Shown here: one piece after another, positions 59,650 to 64,000 of the stretch
How positions within the stretch are numbered: position 1 is the stretch's first letter
Layout of the letters: each line of letters opens with the position of its first letter
Assembly: GCA_020625875.1 (NCBI GenBank)
Contig: JAHLAX010000008.1
Location: forward strand, 1 to 64,000
Source: a bacterium
GTDB taxonomy: Bacteria; Bacillota; Clostridia; Oscillospirales; Acutalibacteraceae
Length of the DNA: 64,000 nucleotides
Direction: 5' to 3'
The notes under the pieces: generated by a model
Told to the model about the DNA's origin: nothing
Seen by the model: the letters and a program-made list of their open reading frames with translations, nothing else
The model's database searches: none
Program-made: the position numbers and the translations under genes

Positions 59650-61863
59650 ATGAAGAAAATAGTCAGTTTATTTTTGACTTTGATTATAGCGATGAGTTTG
59701 TTTTCAAGCGTTTCGGTTTCAGTTAATGGTACATCTGGTCTTAATCTTCAACAGTTAAAAGAAAAATTCCCGCAAGGAGCATATTGGAATCATAAGGCTA
59801 ATAATACACATGAGTATTCTGGTATGGATGATTACGGTACATGTAACAATCCCGACGGCTACACATGGACGCCCTGTTATTCGCACAGCGCTGTCGCTAC
59901 CGCGGGATACTACGATTGCAACAGCTTTCGCGGAGCTATGCAATGCTGCGGCTTTGCTAAGAAAATAGCGTTTGATGTTTATGGCTCTTGTCATGATAGT
60001 TGGGGAACAACCGATATTACCAATTGTAAGTCAGGAGATGTTGTTCATTACTATTCAAGCCAAACCGACCAAACGTGGGGACACTGGTTAATGATAATTG
60101 ACAGAAACGGCAACATAGTTACTGTAGGCGAATGTAACGGAACTGCAAACGCAAATTGTCAAATAAACTGGACCCGCACAATGAGCATAAGCGACTTTGG
60201 TTGGAACAAAACCTGCTACAGCGCGCCTTATGAACTCCCGAAAAACTGCACATCTCACAAATGGAACAGCGGAAAAGTTACCACGCAACCCACCTGCAAA
60301 AAGGACGGTGTTAAAACATACACCTGTACGGTATGCGGCGAAAAGAAAACCGAAACAATTAAGCACAGCAGCAAGTACCACAACTATAAAGTTTCAAAAT
60401 GTATAAAAGCAACTTTGCATACTAACGGTAAGCTTATCAAAAAGTGTACGCACTGCGGAAAAACAGTTAAGTCAACTATTTATCGCCCTAAAACAATCAA
60501 GCTGAAAAAGACTAAATTTGTATATAACGGCAAAAAGAAAAAGCCCGCTGTTGTTGTAAAAAACACCAAGGGCAAAGAAATATCATCCAAGTATTATAAT
60601 GTCACTTTTACAGGCAACAAAAAAGTCGGCAAAGCCGCGGCAAAGATTAGTTTTAAGACGCGTTATTCGGGAGCGGTTAAGCGTTATTTCGCGATTATCC
60701 CCAAGGGTACGAGCTTATCTAAGCTCAAAGCGGGCTCAAAGAGCTTTACCGCTAAATGGAAAAAGCAGACGGCTCAAACCACAGGCTATCAGCTCCAATA
60801 CGCCACAAACAGCAAATTCACCAAGGGCAAGAAAACAATCACGATTAAAAGCGCTAAAACGGTTTCGAAGAAGATTAAGAAACTAAAAGCGGGTAAAAAG
60901 TATTATGTCAGAGTGCGTACATATAAAAAGATTAAGAAAGCTTTGTATCCGTCAGCTTGGAGCAAGGCTAAAACCGTTACTACCTTCAAAAGAAAGTATT
61001 TTACATTAGGCGGAAAGAAAGTTTCTCTTGAACTGCCGCCAAATTGGATTGCAAAAAAGACTTACGAGTATGGCGAGCATATCAGCTTTTATGAAAAGTA
61101 TAGCTATAATCAGTATAAAAAGGGAAATCACAAATATGATGTAAGTTTTATTTGTGCGCTTAAATGCGAAACATTTAAAACATTTAAAGACTATAATTTT
61201 TCAAGAAATTACTACTGCAAAATAGGCAAGTATTACTATAGTATGTACTGGTTAAGCGGATATGGTACAAGCGGCGAAAAAAAAGCTGACAAGCTAAGAC
61301 AGGAAGCTTTGGATATAAGCTGGAGCGTGTCCGAAACATTTATGCCGCAGCCAAAGTCAAAACTAGCCAGAATAAAGAATGAGTATTTTAGTTATATAGC
61401 TGCAGATTACTCGAAACTTACTGAAGAAAAAGCAAAGTTTTCAACTGCATATATTACAAATGATAATACACCAGAATTAGTTATCGCAAAAGGAACGGGA
61501 ACACTAACGTACGCAGCAGAGATAAACACAATAAATAACGGACGAGTGAATAATATAGGAGAAATAGGTAGAACTGATTTACAATATTATTATAAAAGGA
61601 ATACAATTAGTTTTTATTCAGCAATGTTAGGTGAACGTAGATACTTTAATATTACATCATCAAAAACTGTACTACTTGGTTTATCAAAATGCATAGACTA
61701 TTATACAAAAAAGGTTACGGGTTATTTTGATTATAAAAATGGCAGGAAAATATCAAAAGCAACCTTCAACGAGAAACTAAACAAGCTAACCAAAGGAGCT
61801 AAAGCGAAAAGCTTTAATTTCCATAAAGTATCTTTATCAAATATGAACAAGTATCTAAAATAA
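59650..61863 (+). CDS. Secreted cysteine-peptidase-like protein with zinc-ribbon-like, Ig/Fn3-like and unknown C-terminal domains
   Basis: The ATG at 59650 follows AGAGGTGAT; the upstream GTG is in that site. The 737-residue protein has a signal peptide (about 1-27). An NlpC/P60- or CHAP-like domain follows, with Cys in FRGAMQCCGFAKKIAF, His in TWGHWLMIIDRNG and GDVVHYY. A Cys4-type ribbon comes next (PTCKKDGVKTYTCTVCGEKK), then a second CTHCGK pair. Lys-rich Ig- and Fn3-like domains (KLKAGSKSFTAKWKK) and a C-terminal domain with no match I know complete it. From about 61380 codon use becomes A/T-rich (AAT, ATA, TTA), unlike the first half. This suggests a later-acquired module. Confidence 0.75.
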   Translation: MKKIVSLFLTLIIAMSLFSSVSVSVNGTSGLNLQQLKEKFPQGAYWNHKANNTHEYSGMDDYGTCNNPDGYTWTPCYSHSAVATAGYYDCNSFRGAMQCCGFAKKIAFDVYGSCHDSWGTTDITNCKSGDVVHYYSSQTDQTWGHWLMIIDRNGNIVTVGECNGTANANCQINWTRTMSISDFGWNKTCYSAPYELPKNCTSHKWNSGKVTTQPTCKKDGVKTYTCTVCGEKKTETIKHSSKYHNYKVSKCIKATLHTNGKLIKKCTHCGKTVKSTIYRPKTIKLKKTKFVYNGKKKKPAVVVKNTKGKEISSKYYNVTFTGNKKVGKAAAKISFKTRYSGAVKRYFAIIPKGTSLSKLKAGSKSFTAKWKKQTAQTTGYQLQYATNSKFTKGKKTITIKSAKTVSKKIKKLKAGKKYYVRVRTYKKIKKALYPSAWSKAKTVTTFKRKYFTLGGKKVSLELPPNWIAKKTYEYGEHISFYEKYSYNQYKKGNHKYDVSFICALKCETFKTFKDYNFSRNYYCKIGKYYYSMYWLSGYGTSGEKKADKLRQEALDISWSVSETFMPQPKSKLARIKNEYFSYIAADYSKLTEEKAKFSTAYITNDNTPELVIAKGTGTLTYAAEINTINNGRVNNIGEIGRTDLQYYYKRNTISFYSAMLGERRYFNITSSKTVLLGLSKCIDYYTKKVTGYFDYKNGRKISKATFNEKLNKLTKGAKAKSFNFHKVSLSNMNKYLK

Positions 61864-61870
61864 AACGACA

Positions 61871-61903
61871 GAAGCGCTGAGCTTGATTTAAGCTCAGCGC
61901 TTC
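61871..61903 (+). terminator. Terminator of the secreted peptidase-like gene
   Basis: A 14-bp stem, GAAGCGCTGAGCTT paired with AAGCTCAGCGCTTC, has a short AT loop. The following T-run is weak. Confidence 0.65.
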
Positions 61904-61932
61904 CCAGTTCTAAAAGAAAATGAGGGGTACAA

Positions 61933-62052
61933 ATGTGTAAGTCTCTAAGTCGACTTACAGAGGAGGGTAGAATATACTCAAGCAGTTGCGGTTCTGCTTG
62001 GTACGGTTATATTAAAACATCGCAATATGAAAACTGTGTGAAATTAACTTGA
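61933..62052 (+). CDS. Possible 39-residue peptide
   Basis: An ATG 5 nt after AGGGG opens a 39-codon frame ending in TGA. The peptide has three Cys, and the piece SSSCGSAWYGYIKT stands out. It has no relative I know and may be chance or a remnant of a longer gene. Confidence 0.2.
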   Translation: MCKSLSRLTEEGRIYSSSCGSAWYGYIKTSQYENCVKLT

Positions 62053-62129
62053 ATTTATGTTGAACTTTTATTTACACGAAGACAAGCTCGTTTCGTCAAT
62101 ATTTTTCACTGATATTTTAAAAACATTTG

Positions 62130-62158
62130 TTTACAATTCGTCGTGTAAATGTTATTAT
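62130..62158 (+). promoter_or_regulatory. lexA promoter with an overlapping inverted repeat
   Basis: TTTACA (62130-62135) and TATTAT (62153-62158) are 17 nt apart. TTTACA and TGTAAA (62144-62149) form an inverted repeat around an 8-nt spacer covering the promoter, a possible autoregulatory operator. It does not match the common Gram-positive GAAC-type LexA box. Confidence 0.5.
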
Positions 62159-62187
62159 TAGTATATCTAAATTATGGGGGTACTGTT

Positions 62188-62775
62188 ATGAAACCTTTGA
62201 CAAAAAAACAGCAGGCTGTATATGACTATCTGGTAGAGTGCTCCGACCAGGGCAAAATTCCGTCCGTAAGAGAGATTTGTCGTGATGTGGGGCTCAAGTC
62301 AACCTCTACCGCCCACCTATACCTAATCGCGCTTGAAAAGCACGGGCTTATCGAGCGTGAGGCAGGGCTCAACCGCTGCATCAAGGTTGTCGGCGAAACC
62401 TCGGCTAAAAGCGTGCCCATACTCGGCGACGTCGCCGCGGGTAATCCGATTGTAGCGATTGAGGACGTGCTCGGCTATGTTACCGTAGATAAAAGTATCA
62501 GCCGCGGCAAGGAGCTGTTCGCTCTCAAGGTACAGGGTGAAAGTATGATTAACGCGGGTATTCTGCCCGATGATATTCTCATCGTTCACCGCACACCTGT
62601 CGCTGAGAACGGCGAGATTGTCGTAGCTCTTGTGGAGGACAGCGCCACAGTTAAGAGATTCTACAAGGAGAACGGTCACTTCCGTCTTCAGCCCGAAAAC
62701 GACAGCTTTGAACCTATTATCGTTGACGAGGTTATACTGCTGGGCAAGGTTATTTCGCTTGTCCGCAACTACTAA
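62188..62775 (+). CDS. lexA: SOS repressor LexA
   Basis: The 195-residue protein begins at the ATG at 62188 after GGGGGTACT. The N-terminal winged helix (residues 1-66) has TKKQQAVYDYL and PSVREICRDVGLKSTSTAHLYL. The autocleavage site is Ala84-Gly85 in DVAAGNP, the catalytic pair is Ser119 (QGESMINAGI) and Lys156 (ATVKRF). It represses DNA-damage genes until RecA-stimulated self-cleavage. The linker and catalytic core are complete, so it should be functional. Confidence 0.94.
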   Translation: MKPLTKKQQAVYDYLVECSDQGKIPSVREICRDVGLKSTSTAHLYLIALEKHGLIEREAGLNRCIKVVGETSAKSVPILGDVAAGNPIVAIEDVLGYVTVDKSISRGKELFALKVQGESMINAGILPDDILIVHRTPVAENGEIVVALVEDSATVKRFYKENGHFRLQPENDSFEPIIVDEVILLGKVISLVRNY

Positions 62776-62871
62776 TTTGACGTTTTGCTGAAAATTAGCT
62801 GAAAAAACCGAGAACTCCATTGTATTCTTCTTTATTGAATGATAGTATAATGGTGTATTGGAGGTATATAA

Positions 62872-63825
62872 ATGGATAAATTTTGCACAAAATGCGGAGC
62901 CGAGCTCGTAAACGGCGTATGTCCCGAATGCTCAAAGGCTCCTGAAAATACAGTTGACGAGGTTTCCTCGAATCCCGCGGAAGAAGTCAAGACTGAACCT
63001 GTAGAAGAATCCGTAATAAACACTGCGGAATCCGCTCCCGAACAAAGCACAGAGACTCAGAACGAATCACCTCAGGCATCAGATAACACCGAACCTCAGC
63101 CTGAAGCTCAAGCCGCTGAATCCGTCGCTCAACCCACACAGATTCAACAGGCTCCTCAGCCTGTTGTTCAGAATGTTCAGCCGTCTAAGTTTTATTATGT
63201 ATTCAAACAGTTCGGCAGCGTTATCAAACACTTTTTCTCGAAGCATACGGTAGACGCGATTTCAGCCCAATACGGCGAAACCCTGCCCATCTGGGTAATA
63301 CTGATGCCCGTGTGCGCGCTGATTTCGGCGCTGAGTATGACGCTCAGCTTTGACGGCTCGCGCGGTCTGTCTATCGGAGCGGGCAGTCTGTTCAGCGGAA
63401 TGAAGCTGAGCGGTCTCGAGGTCTTTTTGATTTCGTTCGCAATGTCAATTGCCGTGGAGTTTGTTTACAGTCTGGCGGTTAAGGTGTTTTTAAAATCATT
63501 TAAGATTAAAGGCTCTTTCAAAGCCGCCGCCAATCTTACAATGAGCGCCTATATATCCGTCGCGGTTCTCGATTTGTTCAATATCACCACAATAGGCTAC
63601 CTCAACAGCGAGAGCACCGCTCTGTCGAGCTTCGGTATGATTGCGTTCATATTGCTTTTGTATCTTGGAATCACAAAGGTTCTCGACGGCAAAAAGCCGT
63701 TCTGGAGCTTCTTCCTTATGATGACCTGCGCGTCAATTGTCGCGCTGATAGCGGCTCTTGTCGTATGCTGTCCCATTATTGTAATGAGAGGTCTTGAGGA
63801 GCTCGCGACCACAATAAAGTTTTAA
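62872..63825 (+). CDS. Zinc-ribbon and multi-helix membrane protein (Yip1-like)
   Basis: The 317-residue protein opens with a zinc ribbon MDKFCTKCGAELVNGVCPEC (Cys5, 8, 17, 20). A long Glu/Pro/Gln-rich disordered linker (about 25-100) follows. Four to five transmembrane helices, including VILMPVCALISALSMTLSF and VFLISFAMSIAVEFVYSLAV, resemble Yip1-like membrane domains. Zinc ribbon plus membrane domain proteins are common in clostridia but their role is unclear. Start ATG behind GGAGGTATATA, and a TATAAT (62846-62851) lies ahead. A terminator follows. Confidence 0.75.
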   Translation: MDKFCTKCGAELVNGVCPECSKAPENTVDEVSSNPAEEVKTEPVEESVINTAESAPEQSTETQNESPQASDNTEPQPEAQAAESVAQPTQIQQAPQPVVQNVQPSKFYYVFKQFGSVIKHFFSKHTVDAISAQYGETLPIWVILMPVCALISALSMTLSFDGSRGLSIGAGSLFSGMKLSGLEVFLISFAMSIAVEFVYSLAVKVFLKSFKIKGSFKAAANLTMSAYISVAVLDLFNITTIGYLNSESTALSSFGMIAFILLLYLGITKVLDGKKPFWSFFLMMTCASIVALIAALVVCCPIIVMRGLEELATTIKF

Positions 63826-63826
63826 T

Positions 63827-63854
63827 AAAAGCCGTCGCGCAAGCGACGGCTTTT
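63827..63854 (+). terminator. Terminator of the zinc-ribbon gene
   Basis: A 12-bp stem, AAAAGCCGTCGC with its complement, has a GCAA loop. It resembles the terminator at 42010, so related sequences recur as terminators. Confidence 0.8.
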
Positions 63855-63888
63855 AGTGAGCCAGCATTTAGCATTTAGTGATATAAAG

Positions 63889-63907
63889 GGAGGGCGTATC
63901 GCCCTCC
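63889..63907 (-). terminator. Terminator of the gene entering from the right edge
   Basis: The stem GGAGGGCG / CGCCCTCC lies after the minus-strand stop at 63922, with a CTTTAT tail on the minus strand. Confidence 0.6.
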
Positions 63908-63921
63908 ATTATTAATGAACA

Positions 63922-64000
63922 TTATTCTCTTTCGTAGACGTTATTCCCCTCGCAGTCGACCGCGACAACACAAGGGAAATCCTCAACATAATATCTTCTG
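63922..64000 (-). CDS. C-terminal end of a probable Fe-S hydro-lyase beta subunit (fumarate hydratase/tartrate dehydratase type)
   Basis: The last 25 codons of a minus-strand gene are visible, reading RRYYVEDFPCVVAVDCEGNN and then VYERE and a stop. The VEDFPxxVAVDxxGN pattern is typical of the C-terminus of class I fumarate hydratase beta subunits. The evidence is short, so the call is tentative. The remainder lies outside the window. Confidence 0.5.
   Translation of the reverse strand, partial: RRYYVEDFPCVVAVDCEGNNVYERE

Larger units (their letters stand above)
61864..62187. other. Intergenic region with a terminator, a possible tiny gene and the lexA promoter
   Basis: The 324-nt gap holds the terminator 61871-61903, a 39-codon frame (61933-62052), an inverted GTAAGTC/GACTTAC pair (61937-61958), then A/T-rich sequence to the lexA promoter at 62130. 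Nothing else is recognised. Confidence 0.5.

Overview
This window looks like chromosomal DNA from a gut Clostridia bacterium, most likely a Ruminococcus-like member of the Oscillospiraceae. The pointers are a secreted CotH-type protein with starch-binding-like modules and a type I dockerin (17577-20249), a second very large secreted carbohydrate-active protein (45284-48967), an MsmX-like sugar ABC ATPase, a GH13 glucosidase, Gram-positive ribosome-binding sites and signal peptides, and intergenic palindromes of the kind common in gut Clostridia. I see no rRNA, tRNA, phage, insertion sequence or CRISPR array. The species call is inference.

Layout. 1-6100, mostly minus strand: a truncated membrane protein, a Nif11-like small protein (plus strand), a Cache-like lipoprotein, msmX, an RsuA-type pseudouridine synthase with a DUF4830-like membrane protein, a HAD phosphatase and an FlK-like thioesterase. 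6319-8262, plus strand: ychF and a TetR regulator. 8337-9224, minus strand: the most striking locus, a Sec-secreted protein whose mature N-terminus is an almost perfect eukaryotic ubiquitin without the Gly-Gly tail, followed by a 53-residue peptide gene. 9440-13308: an amino-sugar block in which nagB, a left-handed beta-helix acyltransferase and glmM form a translationally coupled operon. A sequence closely matching the glmS ribozyme precedes nagB, and a YdjC/ChbG-type deacetylase is divergently transcribed. 13493-23311: a PglF/CapD-type sugar dehydratase, a metallophosphoesterase, a CorA transporter, the dockerin protein and a transporter/HAD/AGCS cluster.

23508-28292 holds an MBOAT acyltransferase, two DHHW proteins and a NUDIX protein, suggesting O-acylation of a surface polymer. 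28440-32921 holds an aminotransferase-trpS operon, a GH13 enzyme and a MecA-like adaptor. 33105-36445 is an operon of alpha/beta hydrolase, ClC channel and cation/proton antiporter. 36615-45161 holds a small secreted protein, a GNAT/membrane protein/ProX run, a LicD pair whose second member is degenerate, an asparagine-synthetase-like protein without its glutaminase cysteine, an MBL hydrolase and AlkD. 45284-64000 holds the large secreted glycosidase-like protein, ribF, an ADP-ribose pyrophosphatase, a complete AsnB with a long acidic tail, a beta-propeller protein, purL, a secreted cysteine-peptidase-like protein, lexA, a zinc-ribbon membrane protein and the end of a probable Fe-S hydro-lyase beta subunit.

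Two features run through the whole window. Many intergenic regions carry degenerate 7-nt-period arrays, often as inverted pairs around a terminator hairpin. Several also carry GC-rich palindromes that recur at distant loci. The main candidates for new biology are the secreted ubiquitin with its companion peptide, and the glmS-type ribozyme placed on a nagB-led UDP-GlcNAc precursor operon.
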